Below, piece by piece: positions 24,431 to 39,512 of a DNA stretch of 64,000 nt; within the stretch, counting starts at the first letter, position 1, and every line of letters begins with the position of its first letter. Location: the NCBI GenBank assembly GCA_000497125.2, contig CM035319.1, positions 310,001-374,000 of the forward strand, in the 5' to 3' direction. Both the position numbers and the translations under genes were made by a program. The stretch comes from Spironucleus salmonicida (Eukaryota > Fornicata > Diplomonadida > Hexamitidae). The notes below the pieces were generated by a model that was not told the DNA's origin, did no database searches, and was given only the letters and a program-made list of their open reading frames with translations.

Positions 24431-27400
24431 ATGAACTTGTAATCATATTTTGCAACATTTGCACAATCAGACACTAATGAAGATATTTTTATGACGAGAC
24501 AACAATATTAAGAATTAGAATCATATATTAAATAGCTTTTTGAACTTTAGAATATTTAGTAATAATTACGTCATCTTTTTTCATCATTCCCTATTCCAAA
24601 TCCCAATGATAACCTTAGAATTGCTTGTAGAAAATATTATATAGTCTTATATTTTGCTCTTTCGTCTATGCGAAGATTTCCATAATTTTTACATCCTTCG
24701 GAGAATTCTGATAACTAAGCAAAGAAATTTGCACCAGGGAAAAAGAAAAATACTCGCCACATAGACTTAATGGATTAAATTGGGACTGGTGGTCACGAGG
24801 TTCTATTATAATTTATAGGTGTTGCGCTTTAAGCTCTGGATTTTATTAAATTTAGGTGTATTTCTGAGTTATCATTAAAAGAAACAACACGAAATTTATA
24901 TGGTACTGAATATTTAAGTTAGTGGGAGTATCAAGGGAAGAATGGATAATTGGATTATTGTGCTTTTAATGTAGATAAGTTATTGCCTATTGAATTAAAA
25001 GCAGTTTATCATATTGCTCTAGATGTTATTGGTTGTATAAGATCCAAAAATGTTATTAAAATAATTTAATATTATATCAATAAAAATTTATAAGAGTTAA
25101 AAGGAACTTTATAAAAGTAATTTTTAAATAGCTAGGAAAGTTAAGGAGTTTCTGGAATTTTAATTTAACCCAAATAAAGTGTATTTCCATATTAATGTAT
25201 TATAATTGGTGGTTTATTAGGTAGCTTAGGATCAATTTACTCTTAATCAATAGCGTTTTATATACATATTTATATTGAAGAAGTTGAACGTAAAAAATAA
25301 GACAAAGAGATATAGATGGATAACACATGTATTTAACATATTGTATAGGAAGTTTAATCCTTGATTTTAGGTGTAGTATCAATCTACTTTGAAAATAATA
25401 AAACATCCGATATAGTCGAATCGAAATATGATTTAGGAAAATAAAAAGAAGGCGTTAATTAACCTAAATAAATTGAAACTAAGTTTGATATAACATTTTA
25501 TGACACATTTCATTATTTAATATCATCAGTGTTGCTACCTTTAAAATAACTTGTACAGTTTTATTCAGATCAAAGCTCAATTCAAACATAATATTTTTAA
25601 TATTCGTTTTATATTAAATTAAATTAAACCTTTTACTAAAATTTATAATAAATTTATAACTTAGGCAACGTTATTTTGACATCAAATGATACCATTAATA
25701 GATTAACTGGGAAGCAGCTTAATTTTTTTGATATATTTAAACTATTGACTTTTAATATTGAAGAAGTAAAAGCTTAAGCAACTAATAAACCATCAAATTT
25801 ATAATGCGTTTTGCATAATTTATGGCCTTCTTAAACTTTATTACCAGATTAATTAGTACATTTATTTGATTATGACAATATTATTTTTGATTTTTCAGAA
25901 ATTATACATGTTTCTTTATTAAATTATAAATAGGATGATCTGAAAATTTTTTAACAAAAAATATCAGAAAAGAAACATGTCTTAGTATAAATTGAATGTA
26001 TTTCATGGATAAGTATTTTTAGAGGATTTATTTTATCATTATAGTATTTTTAAGCAGATAGAAATATATTATTCTATTAAATAGCAAAATATCAACTTTC
26101 ATACATTATCAGAGATTATGATCGTATAGAAAGAAATAGTTATTTCCCATCATTATGTTTTGGTGAATATTAAGATAGTTTATCAATGATTTAAGAATTT
26201 TCTGATTCTAACGTATTTTTTTAGGATATGTATAATGATAATATTTTTAGTTAGACTCCACAATAGCAATTACACATGATAAAAGATACTAATTTACCCA
26301 AGACTTAAATAATTAATTATATTAATTCGTTTATTGATGATTCTATTTTCTAAACTATAATTTAATTAGCAGATCATTATGTATGTTTATCATTTCAGTT
26401 AATTGAAGGTCTCGTTATAGTGCTCAAGCTAACAAAATATTTCTAGTCAGGGAAATCAATAAACTATTTAACTGCTAGTAAGTTGATTAACGTTATTTTT
26501 AAAACATAAACGATCATTTCAAAATAAATTTATTTACTGAAAATATTAGTTGAGTTAACTCCTGAATTCAAAATTGTGGTAACAGATATAATTTCATCTT
26601 TCATGCTCTGTAAAGAATAAGGAACTTCTATTGTAATAAAAGAATTAATATAACTGAAGGATAGTACAACTTTATAAAAAACTGAAGAGGATGAATTTTT
26701 AGAGATGGTATTTAATTAAATTAATGAATTTTCAAAATTATCATCATTTTTATCTTCGCCGTAATTTGAAAATGATATTACCAAGCCATATTACTTTTTA
26801 AAAGAGTAAGACAAATTAGTAATCTCAAATTTAAGAATTCTTTCAAATTTTTTTGTCCAGTCAGTTTTTAATGGAAGTGAATTTGGACAGTATATTAACG
26901 ATTGTAAAGAAAGCCCTAATAAATAGTTAAATATTATGTTAACAGTGTCCTGGTTCGCATCCTATTTACTAGGAGAATGTACATCTTTTAAACCAGAAAC
27001 TGAGCTGTTAGATAAAATTCAGTAATTATTACCATAGGTCAATAGTTAATATTCATAAACATCATTAGGACTATAAACATTTTAAAGATTTAGTATTCTT
27101 AAGCAAACTTTATTGAAATTATTTCACTAGTATCCATCTAATGAAATTATTAGCTAATTTTAATCTATTTTTAATTCAGTTATAGATATAAATGAGTTAT
27201 AGCTTATTTTATAACGACCATTATCCTTAGATACTTCTAATATATAAGATTAATATTAAATTTCAGAACGATTATTAGTTTAATTTTTCCTATCGGCATT
27301 AAAAAATGATATTGCTTCTAAATCGTATACAATTTCATATAAATTTCAGAATCTAGTTTATCAAGATATTTAATAGTATAATATTTATTTTAATCAACCC

Positions 27401-30400
27401 TAGTTTTCTGGGGAATTAGGATTAGCTTCTCCTGATTATTTATTAGCAGCCGCTACTATCATGAGTAAGCCACTGTATGATGAATTATTAATAATTTCAG
27501 AAGCAGAATTAATTTTTTTATAATAGTATATTTTGTCTATTGAAGGAACTGGCAATGAAGATTCATAAAAAAAGATAATCGTTGCCACTGATATATTAGT
27601 ATAATGTACAGTTTTATTCTAATAGGTAAACCTATGTATGGATTCATAAATTTTATTAGATGGTGCTTTAATTAATGTCTAATAATATATTCTTAAAACA
27701 CTGAGAATATTGTATTATATTATAAGATAGTACATTTTAATGAATTAAAGTATTAAAATTGATTCTAATCAATAGACAAATATCCATTTAACAAAATTTT
27801 AAATGACTAATTTTATACTTATGCAATCAATCTGTATTTTATCTAACTAAATATCTAATTTATAAATTACTTAAGATTCATGGATCTATTTAGATTAAAA
27901 TTAAGCCCAAATTAATTTATTTGATTTATTACTCGGTTTGTTAACATAATATTATCAATAGTTATAAGATGATTTTATTAGATAGCTTGTGTTGTAATCA
28001 ATAAAATAATTTTTGGTATTGATAGATACTTAACCTTCATAAATTAAAAAATCGTATGATTTATAATTTATTTTTGCGATTCATACTTTCTCACCCTTTA
28101 GTGCTGATCAGTTAAACAGAATTATTAGCAGCGGATATATTAATAATATGCCTTTGCAACAGTATCTGTAGTAACTTTTATCCATGGATTAGTGTCAATT
28201 AGTTTTATAATCTTTTATTAGTTTATCAATGAATCAAATAAATAATAAAAATATTTATCAAAAGTCTTAATTTATAAATAATATACTTAATCCAAATATA
28301 TTTAATATAGAAAAAGGTCTTATTTTTGTACTATGTTTCATTAAATAGTATGAATCTCAATGTTAAGAATTAATATAGAATATAATAACATTTAATTAAA
28401 GATTTAATATCTCGCAATAAATCTTAGAAATATTTAAAGATTTGCTAATTATTTATTAGTTTTTAGTTCAAATGAAATCAGATTAAGTGTATTCTTAAGC
28501 TATGTTGTTTCTAGATGAATTATACTATGCAACATTATAAGCTATATATCACTTATTTTCAAAAGTAAATTTAGTATAAGAGTCTTTTGCTATTAAATTT
28601 TTAGATATTATTTTTAAATACATAACAATATCCGATATGTTTTGGTTAGTGGAGACTCAAATAACTTTAGAATAACCATTTTTAGAATTATCAAAGCAAT
28701 AAACCTTTGAAATAAGTAAAATATTAATATAACTTCTTCCAATTTTATGTGTATCAGATAAAAATGATAAATTTATAGTTAACTATTCTCTACACACACT
28801 TACAGGATAATATTACACTCCAGATTCAGTAATTAGAATTCTTATTTTAGTTTAATCACTTTACATAGCAAATCCTATGCGTATTATTGAAGACTTTAAC
28901 AATATGTTGTTTAAACATCCGACTTAAGCTGCTATAGTTATATTTTCATTATCATATAAAAATCTATAGGAAGTACCTATATTTTATCAATATTTATTTA
29001 AAACAAAGTTAAATTTTAATAAGCATTTCGATAAATATCTTTTTGAAGTAGGATCTTCAAATATTTCGGATGATTCTGAATCCTCTGAATCTGCAGAAGA
29101 ATCAAACACGTTCTCTAAAAAACGCCTAAAATTTGGAGAGGATAATTTATATCGCATAATTAAAAAATATATTAACGAAGAGTAAAAATATCCATCTTTA
29201 GAAAAGGATGTTAATGAATATAAGAACAATACGAATAGCTTTATTTTATCCGGGTTAAAATCTTTATTCTTAACAAATCTATTATGCAAAAAAGACATAT
29301 ATTCTTTCATAGCACATGCAATTTAAATTATACTACCAATCAATCCATACATTCCTTAAGATAAAGATGATTATATTTAAGTTTGTTTTTAAGTCCACTG
29401 TAGAGCGACAGCAGATTTTTGTGGATATCAATTTGCCCCACAAGAGTTTTTATTCTAATAATATAATCTTTCAAATGTTAAGTATTAATTAAATATAAGA
29501 TTGGCTAAAAAATATATTGAATCTATGAGAAATGCATACTTTTTCGATAACAATCATTTAGTAACGTTATAATATGTTTAGAATATTTCAGGTTCTTAGT
29601 TTACAGTTTAACCAAGAACAGATGCCTGTAAGACTATAACATTTTAATGTCTATTTCCATAAGTACTTAGGCAAGTGTTTCCAAATATGTGGCCTGAGTT
29701 TTTACTAATAAATGTAGATGTTATTTTTTAACAAATAAACGAATTTATAACTGGTGAATAAACGTAGACAAGTCTAAATTTACCACCTGCCTTATAATCA
29801 ATTGAAATATAATGGTATTTATCGAAATCTTATAAAGACTAAGAGAAAAACTGGAATAATCAAAAAATGTAGAATCTTAACTTACTAGTTGCTATTATCC
29901 ATTAATTATCTTTGTCTAGAGATGATTCATTTACCCCGACAAATGGACTTGTAAAATCAGTGTATGATATTCATTTGTTTTTAGTTTAAAACATAAATAT
30001 AATACCACAAAAAGATAAAACAATAGTAATGATGAGATCTTTAGATGCTATATAATATTTACTAACTTCTCCTAAATCAATTATATCATAATTATTTCCA
30101 TAAATAATACCATAAACAGCAATTCAGTTACCAAAAGCAGAAATTGGAATATATTGTGCAAGGCTATCTGGTCATTTATTATCATAAAATATTTGCGTCA
30201 CTCCATAAGCTGTTTTATTATATGCAGCTCTATTTATGATGATTGGTAAAGATTTACATGGGTTTTAGTTTATATTAAAACATTAAGGATATTTCTTATA
30301 TAGCATTGATAAAGATAAACTTGAAGAAATTGATAAAAAATGTCAAGTTGAAGATGGTGATTAAATTATCAAAGAAGTGTACTATGAGTTATGTAAGTTT

Positions 30401-30460
30401 TATTAGCTAGAAGTTGTCGTGGGTGAAATGTTAAAAGAAAAAATAAAAGAAATAGAATGA
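24431..30460 (+). CDS. 2009-residue alpha-helical protein
   Basis: A single TGA-free frame of 2010 codons from ATG 24431 to TGA 30458, with well over a hundred TAA/TAG Gln codons. The protein is Leu/Ile/Gln/Ser-rich and helical throughout, without membrane-span clusters, zinc motifs or catalytic signatures. One acidic Ser/Glu stretch occurs around residue 1545 (SDDSESSESAEES). The size and uniform helical character fit an alpha-solenoid such as the Nup188/Nup205 inner-ring nucleoporins, an exportin-like receptor or a large trafficking scaffold; none can be chosen by eye. The frame ends 48 bases before MCM6 on the same strand. Confidence 0.75.
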
Positions 30461-30508
30461 TTAATATATTATTTAATTTTATGTATTATTTCTTTACAAA
30501 ATTTTAAA

Positions 30509-32890
<2,382 letters not shown>

Positions 32891-33100
32891 TATTTTAGGT
32901 TTTATTTATTGATATTTTATAGAGTTAACCTATGCGCTAATGATTGACTGATTAAGTTTAATATTGCATAACATAATTATTAGAAAATTAATCAAGAATA
33001 AAATTCGTTATTTGCTTTTTTAAGATACTAAAAATTATTAAAATCTTTTAATTGAAATATTTAGATAATATATAATATCACTTCTAATTAACCTGCTATA

Positions 33101-34966
33101 TCATTTTATGTCCTGTAATCTTACAACGCTAGGATCTTGATTTTAATTACAGAGCTCTTCTTCTAATAATATTTTATCCTCCAAATTTACCATATCCTAA
33201 TCAAACTCTTATTAGGTTTCAAAAATCTTAATCTTTTCATACTATTATACTTTAGGTAATTATTATAGCTTCCACTCCACTTAACTAGGATTCTATCGCA
33301 TTAGTTATTAAATTTCCTAAATTTCGCGTTTCTCACTTGGTAATTCCATCCAGTCATTTTCTATCTGAACTTCCGGCGCCATTTATAGCTTACCTAACAA
33401 ATAGCTAATTTTACTGAAATTTGATGTAACCTACTAAGAATTTTTATATCGCTCCAATTCACTTTCTATGAAATTTTAAGAAAACACCATTATTTAAGGT
33501 GATATTTTTTCGAAAAACTCCAATTCAACAATTCTATTAATCAAATTTTTCTTTAATTACTAAGGTAAAGGAAGGGGATTCAAAGTAGAATAAATCTGTG
33601 ATGCAGCAAAATAGTTCCCTTGTGTGATAAGGAAATCATTCAGTTTTATAGGAGAGGCTTAGAATTTTAATACCAAGTCAGGATCTTCTTCCTGAAAAAG
33701 ATCTTGACATTCAATATTTTCAACATTGATAATTTCTGATCTAGAAGAATCTTGAATGTTAATTGCATTAAAATAAACTTGAAGATCTATTAAAGATGGT
33801 TCTTTATCTTTAATTCTATTATTTTTAATATATTTATTGTATTGAGAACCTATTATTAGACATGTACCTATTGAAAGATCTGTAACTAAATAAATAAATC
33901 TAGGATCAAAAATATATTATTTATTGCTATTTACAAGTTTAGTTTCAGTTTTCTTTAGCAAGTATAATTTTTATGATTTTTACAGTACTGAAAAACGGAA
34001 AACTACAGGTTACGTTGAGACTCTAGATGTCATTTCGCATTTAACAAAATGTGATCCTTAAATATCACGAATTGCAGAGTCCTTTTCAATAGCAGTTTGT
34101 AGATCTACAATATTTTGAATTTAATACTTAAATTTTTATTACAGACATTTTTACTGCTTAGTGAAGCAAGAATGCCGATCTCGCCACCAATTACAAAGTT
34201 AGTAAATAAATCCCGTATTTGGAGATACAACAGGCCTACGAACTCTAGTATGAGCATAAGATTCCTCATAAGTCATATCATTTATAAACATAAGATATGC
34301 AATAACTACAGATGCTGATCTGGATACACCTTAATAACAGTGAATTAAAATATTTTCGTTTTTAGATCTAGCATCTTGAATAAAGCAAAATGCGTTATAA
34401 AAAATATTTGTAATATTTTCCCAAGCCGCATCTTTTAACAAAAGAATAAGATTGTTTATATTTGGATCACATGGTTTCATCATACAGTCTCCACATAAAT
34501 TTAGGATGTATGTGATCTTATTATCTTTAAGCATTTATGGATCAGATGCAGGAATAATTCCAGATAGATACATGAAGTCAGTAATTTAGCTCATTACAGG
34601 TGCATATTTGTCGATTTTATTTTATTTTTATGTACGTACTGTTGCTAGACTACCCGCAGATGATTTAGAAGAATTTCTCTAAGAATTAATATTGAGAGCA
34701 GTTTAAATATTAAGTTTGATACCAAATCCACCAATAAATTTACTTATTGCTGGTATTGGTTCTTTTGGTTATATTTAAACATATTCGCTAGACTCAGATG
34801 GCTCGGAATCTTTCTATGTATTACTTGATTACTATATTAATGCAGTCTAAAGGTAATAAAATCTATCTGGTATCAATGGCTTAAAAGTATCTGTCTCTAA
34901 GAAAGTGCAAAGATCATTAAAGAAACCTTCTTTTCGTTAAGGTTAAGTAGAAAGTTTGAATTACAT
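33101..34966 (-). CDS. dual-specificity phosphatase with gelsolin-like tail
   Basis: 621 residues, ATG 34966 to TGA 33101. A Ser/Gln-rich N-terminus (1-130) is followed by a DSP domain (about 140-275): [17 protein letters not shown] entry and active site HCYQGVSRSAS (209-219, nucleophile Cys210, with Gln212 coded by TAA). From about residue 330 a gelsolin-like segment follows ([23 protein letters not shown]), then a long Gln/Glu-rich tail. A DSP joined to a gelsolin-like domain is known in plant MKP1-type phosphatases, which inactivate MAP kinases. A similar role in MAPK control is inferred from the architecture. Confidence 0.8.
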
Positions 34967-35010
34967 ATGGAAAAACCATAGAAGTAATATTATATATAAA
35001 TTAATTAAGA

Positions 35011-35721
35011 TCACTATTCTTTTACTGAATTAGTAAAGTCTTCTTTAACTTAATCAATGTTTAATTTTGGTGCTGAATTTATAGTCTCTGGATTTTTTCT
35101 TACTTATTACGCCTTTAATTTAGTTGATGACATAAAAGTATTAACTTTTTCTTTGATTTTATTAAGATCTTCCTCATTTTTTAAATACTTATTCCCCCAG
35201 ATCATCCCCTACAATATTAATGACACTATAATTAATACAAATTAAAGTGATAAACATCTAGAAACAATATACATAACAAAAAGTATAGCTACTTATTTAG
35301 CTATCTAAACTTAATTTTAGCTTGAAAAAAATTATCTAAGTTTAAGAGTAATTAAGCTCGAAAGCTCTAAAGATGCGCTGAAGTCATAATCTCTATGATC
35401 TTAAGGTAATTATTTTTCTAAGAATGGTTTAAGTATAAATGAATAAACATGATTAAAAATAACAAAAAGTGCGATGATAGAGACTATGTTTGTAAGAAGA
35501 TTTTCACTAACACATTATGAAAGTAAAACTATGCACAACTAAAACGCTGATACTGCTGCTATAGCTAACATATTACCATTGAACGCTTATGGGAATATCT
35601 AGCATAGAACAACATAGTCTTATAACATAGATTACTAACTATTTTTCATTTCATTAAACTAATTAGAATCCACTGTTTGATAGAATTTACTATATTATTG
35701 CTTGTATAACTTAGCAATCAT
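35011..35721 (-). CDS. reticulon-like membrane protein
   Basis: 236 residues, ATG 35721 to TGA 35011. Two long hydrophobic stretches (about 50-96 and 141-175), each long enough for a hairpin, are separated by a hydrophilic loop of about 45 residues. They are followed by a charged, Lys-rich tail (KNEEDLNKIKEKV). This is the layout of a reticulon homology domain, which bends ER tubules. Sequence identity to the family is not obvious, so the call rests on topology. It would fit with the REEP-like protein at 3169-3555. Confidence 0.5.
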
Positions 35722-35853
35722 TTTAGAGGTTAGATACTATATTTTTATATATTGGATAATAATCAATTCAATTTTATAATTAAACTTATTTTAAATCTTG
35801 TATATTATTAATATTATATCAGTAATAATGTATATGAGGCTACCATTTCTTAT

Positions 35854-36285
35854 ATGTCTGACTCAGAGTCGTTAAATATTGCCGATTAATAACTATTAGA
35901 AAAAGAAGAGTTTAAATCTAATGACCCTAATATGATGTAGTTCTTAATTGAGAATGGACCAATTAATCATAATATAGTTTAAAAATTTGACTCAGAATTA
36001 GATCTTTTGCGTTCGCTTAATGGTTTCCGCGAATTCGTGAACCCTAATGATCTTCATTTTAATTATTATTTTGATGAAGATTCGTGGGCGTTGTATTCCA
36101 AAATGTAAGGTGCAATGCGCCTTGAACTTACAGAGTTTCGTTCTTATTTTGAAAAAAGTAGTTCTCACTTAAAAGAAAAATCTTTAATGGGTTACTATTA
36201 TGAAATGGGCTGTATTTAGACTTAAGATGCAAGGCCTTAAGATTATGATAACAAAGGACGAAGATTACAAGGAAGAAGATAGTGA
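35854..36285 (+). CDS. hypothetical protein, 143 aa
   Basis: ATG 35854 (MSDSESLNIADQQLLEKEEF) to TGA 36283. Acidic N-terminus, an aromatic-rich middle (DLHFNYYFDEDSWALY) and a Tyr-rich segment near residue 112 (LMGYYYEMGC). Unidentified. A neighbouring frame stays open past the stop (acidic DEDYKEEDSDH...), which first suggested a frameshift, but that stretch is antisense to the ArfGAP gene, so the annotated stop is preferred. Confidence 0.6.
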
Positions 36286-36300
36286 TCATTTATACATCAA

Positions 36301-37614
36301 TCAAAAGTCGAGTAAATCAGCACCTGAAATCTTAGGTTTCTATGATTAAGCTTATGGTTTAACTTATTAATGATGATTACTCTATACTTAAACTGGTGCT
36401 TGTTGTGTACTTGCTTATCCTACCATATCCGCAAACATATCAAAAGATGAAGACTTCGGCTATTATTTCTATTATTACTATGGTTATACAAATGCATTAG
36501 GCTAGAATGATTACTAGGCTGGCTAAAATGTTTATTGAGTAGGTTAGAATTGTGATTACACAGGTTAATATGAGTGTTAAGCAGGTTAAAATGTTTAAGG
36601 GGTAAATGTGGGCTGTTATTATGTCAAAGGCTATTATTACTATTAGACTTAAGGCTAAAATGTAGGAGTGAATTGTTATGGTGTGGAGTTGAATACTGGC
36701 TATTCGACAGTATTTTAAACTTAAACCTACGCTACTGGCTAAGATTGTTGGGATGGGGTAGGGCCGAACATATCATCAAAGAAATCAGTTGCAGCTGGCG
36801 GAACTAGCTGAGAAGCCGTCTAAATTTACGCTTACTACACAATTTCATGTTATAAAGGTACTTATTATGCAGATTAAACTGCTTACTATGGGACTTCTTA
36901 TTATATAGGTTACTACATTATTTGAGGTGGTGGTGGAGCTTAGGTAAATGGTTATTAGTTTGGTAGTTAGTACTATTATGGTGCTTAAACTTATTACTGG
37001 TGCATTTATTGCATCATTGGATTCTAATTCATTTATTGCATCATAGGATTTTGATACATCTACTACATCATTGGTTATTATTACATCATTGACGGCTACT
37101 GAATCATAGGTGTTAATTATTATGTTGAATTTGATTATGATGATTATTACATTTATGGTTACTATTATTACTAGACTTAAGCCAACTCTTATGTATTAAC
37201 TTCTTGTATAGCCTGATTACCTGAAGGATATTATGCTTACGCTTCTTAAGTCCATCGTCTTGTCTCATATTTCATTTGAATAAAATCTCTTGCACGTGCA
37301 GTATCATCATTGCTGGCATTAGGAAGAGGGAACTATTAAGAATTCCAACCTACAAAATACAATTCACCATCATGTTTATTTCCTTAAATATTTGCAACTT
37401 CTTCTGCTTTCCATTTTGATCCCGTAATAGATTTGACACGATATGCAAATTCACGATGAATTGCTGAACAACGAGTACATATAAAAGTTCCAAAATCGAT
37501 ACAAATATATGGTACAGCCAACGATGCACAATTAGCACAACGCTTATTATCCTGAATTTTGCGCAGAGCCTCTAACTACTTTTTAAGTTTTTCTTATTCG
37601 CGGTCTAATGACAT
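36301..37614 (-). CDS. ArfGAP-domain protein with Gln-rich tail
   Basis: 437 residues, ATG 37614 to TGA 36301. Residues about 12-120 form an ArfGAP domain: zinc ligands Cys26, Cys29, Cys46, Cys49 (CxxC-x16-CxxC), followed by the catalytic Arg of the AIHR motif (Arg54). The remainder is a Gln/Pro/Met tail in which most Gln are TAA/TAG, ending SGADLLDF, a clathrin-box-like peptide. It would stimulate GTP hydrolysis by ARF (18204-18758) during vesicle formation; SMAP/AGFG-type GAPs also carry clathrin motifs. Antisense translation gives a false Tyr-rich ORF. Confidence 0.88.
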
Positions 37615-37726
37615 TTTTGATTAGGAAAGAAAGGAAACTTTATTAATTATCTGCTATATAATATTGTATACTTAGATGCTAAAAAATCTTTATAATTTAT
37701 TGGTATTTTAATTTTTATATAAAATA

Positions 37727-38325
37727 ATGAAAATTTCACTATCCAGAACACGTAGTTTTTTTATTACCTTTAATCCACTTATATTATGTAGAAAAATCGG
37801 CACCTGGACATTACGTTAAATCTGTATCAACTTAACCTGATTATAGTATCAAAAAATCTATTACATATTCAAATTATTCTTTTTGCGATGGGACCATATG
37901 TAAATTCATTTATGTAAATATCTTTTATACATCCGGTTTTATTATTTAGCTCTATTTCTCACCTATAATAATGATTGGAATCATTCTAGTTACTAGTTAT
38001 AAATCTTTAGGAAGTTATTTTAATGAAAAAGCTAATTGTTACTACTATGCAACTTGCTAAGGTAGTAATATAAAAATAGCCGATGGCTAATACAATTCTA
38101 AATTTTATTTAACAAAAAAATCATGGGAACATATTTATTTACCAATAATATTAATTCTGATGCGTTTGGATTATCTTGTTATTTCAATATTATAAGGAAC
38201 ATCCTAATATAAGGAAATAATATCATCATTTGATATAGTTGGTACCATAGGCTTTATAAGTTATATTAATTAGTCGATATCAGTTATAAATGGGTTTGCA
38301 AAAACAAAGTTAAATATATAATCCA
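37727..38325 (+). pseudogene. broken frame of a membrane protein
   Basis: A frame opening after a TGA at 37728 has coding character to about 38325: signal/anchor-like start, several Cys, a hydrophobic segment (FIIQLYFSPIIMIGIIL) and a further one near the end. It lacks an ATG. An ATG at 37727 in another frame (MKISLSRTRSFF) would join it if the run of seven T at 37756-37762 were one base shorter. At the 3' end no TGA occurs before the frame runs into uL14 (38538). It is either a pseudogene or a gene with sequence errors. Family not recognised. Confidence 0.4.
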
Positions 38326-38432
38326 TATTATAAGAATTTTTCTATATGTATAATAATGTAAATACAATATAAATTTTTAGGACATTAAAATTACTATATA
38401 ATATTATAAATTTCATTGCTTTTTAATTTTCA

Positions 38433-38442
38433 TTTCCACTCC
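38433..38442 (+). promoter_or_regulatory. TTTCCACTCC element before uL14
   Basis: Ten bases identical to the element before eL29, again ending nine bases before the ATG (38452). Position and identity in three ribosomal-protein genes suggest a shared start-site element. Confidence 0.5.
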
Positions 38443-38451
38443 ACGTCGCTA

Positions 38452-38877
38452 ATGTCCAAGAGAGGAAGAGGTGGTTCTATTGGTACTAAATTACGTATTA
38501 CTTGCGGTCTCCCCGTTGGTGCCGTTATCAACTGTGCTGACAACTCAGGTGCTAAGTCTCTTAACATCATCTCAGTAGCTGGATGGAAGGGTCGTCTTAA
38601 CAGATATCCCATGGCCTCAGTTGGTGATATGGTTCTTATTACCGTTGGTCGTGATGGTAAGCCTGAACTCAGAAAGAAGGTTACTCCTGCGGTTGTTATC
38701 CGCCAGAAAAAGGTTTTCAGAAGAAAGGATGGTAACTGGATTTACTTTGAAGATAATGCAGCTGTTATTGTTAACCCTAAGGGTGAACTTAAGGGTTCTT
38801 CTATCAATGGCCCCGTATCTAAGGAAGCTGCCGAAAGATGGCCAAAGATTTCTACCGCCGCTCCTTGCGTTTACTGA
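38452..38877 (+). CDS. RPL23: ribosomal protein uL14
   Basis: 141 residues, ATG 38452 to TGA 38875. Conserved core [48 protein letters not shown] and [14 protein letters not shown], all typical of eukaryotic uL14. It binds 28S rRNA near the factor-binding site in the large subunit. Gene body is C-richer than its neighbours and contains no TAA/TAG. Upstream in-frame codons from 38416 are ignored because the ATG at 38452 matches family length. Confidence 0.96.
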   Translation: MSKRGRGGSIGTKLRITCGLPVGAVINCADNSGAKSLNIISVAGWKGRLNRYPMASVGDMVLITVGRDGKPELRKKVTPAVVIRQKKVFRRKDGNWIYFEDNAAVIVNPKGELKGSSINGPVSKEAAERWPKISTAAPCVY

Positions 38878-38908
38878 TTGTTTAATATTGGATAATAATT
38901 TAATTTGA

Positions 38909-39436
38909 TCACATAAACCACATCGCGATTCTCAATACTTGTTCAAGCCCAACTGTTATTTCACCCTTATCTTAATGATCCCATTCAACAAAAAGTTTCC
39001 TACCTAACAGACACATAGATGAAATAGAGTAAAATTATTCTAACCCGATAGAACCTTGACCAAAGTTCTCACATAAGGCAATTATAGCTGATTTTGTAAA
39101 GTTAAGATTCAACTCTAATAAGGCTTGCTTAATCTCAGGAATAGACATCGACTAAGCTTGATTATTGTTTCTAAAAGCTTCGTTTACACACAAAACAAAC
39201 GCATAAAGTGATGAAAACTATTCCTAATCTAACTAACACTAAGACGAAAAAACTCTGGACAGCAATTTTGCTGCAGAAGCCGGAAATTAAAAATTTGGAG
39301 TTGAAAATGCTTCTGATACTTCAACATAAGATATATATCCTGTGCCATCGGTATCTATTCTATTAAATTGCGTTTTTAACTGCTCTAAAATTTCGTTTGT
39401 AAGAGTATGACCATAATTCTTGATTATGAAGGACAT
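38909..39436 (-). CDS. penta-EF-hand (ALG-2/sorcin-like) protein
   Basis: 175 residues, ATG 39436 to TGA 38909. EF-hand 1 has a perfect loop (DTDGTGYISYVE, 28-39). Four more helix-loop-helix units follow with degraded loops (for example WDHQDKGEITVGLE near 153-166), and the protein ends in a hydrophobic dimerisation helix (LRIAMWFM). This five-hand layout fits the ALG-2/sorcin/grancalcin family, which links calcium to membrane repair and ESCRT. The short N-terminus lacks the usual Gly/Pro-rich region. Confidence 0.75.
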
Positions 39437-39512
39437 CCGCAAAAATTTAATTTTTTAATTATAAAGTATTATGTTAAAATAAAATTTATTTATCTACCAC
39501 TTCCATTTTTTA

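Noticed and set aside
36240-36376. Frameshift in the 143-residue gene extending it with an acidic tail
   Set aside because: The extension is antisense to the end of the ArfGAP gene, so the normal TGA at 36283 is accepted.
36340-37270. Plus-strand Tyr/Gly/Cys-rich frame with several TGAs, resembling a decayed cysteine-rich surface protein
   Set aside because: It is the antisense of the Gln-rich tail of the ArfGAP gene: TAA/TAG/CAA read backwards give Leu/Tyr codons. The minus strand has an intact TGA-free frame with a zinc-finger domain.
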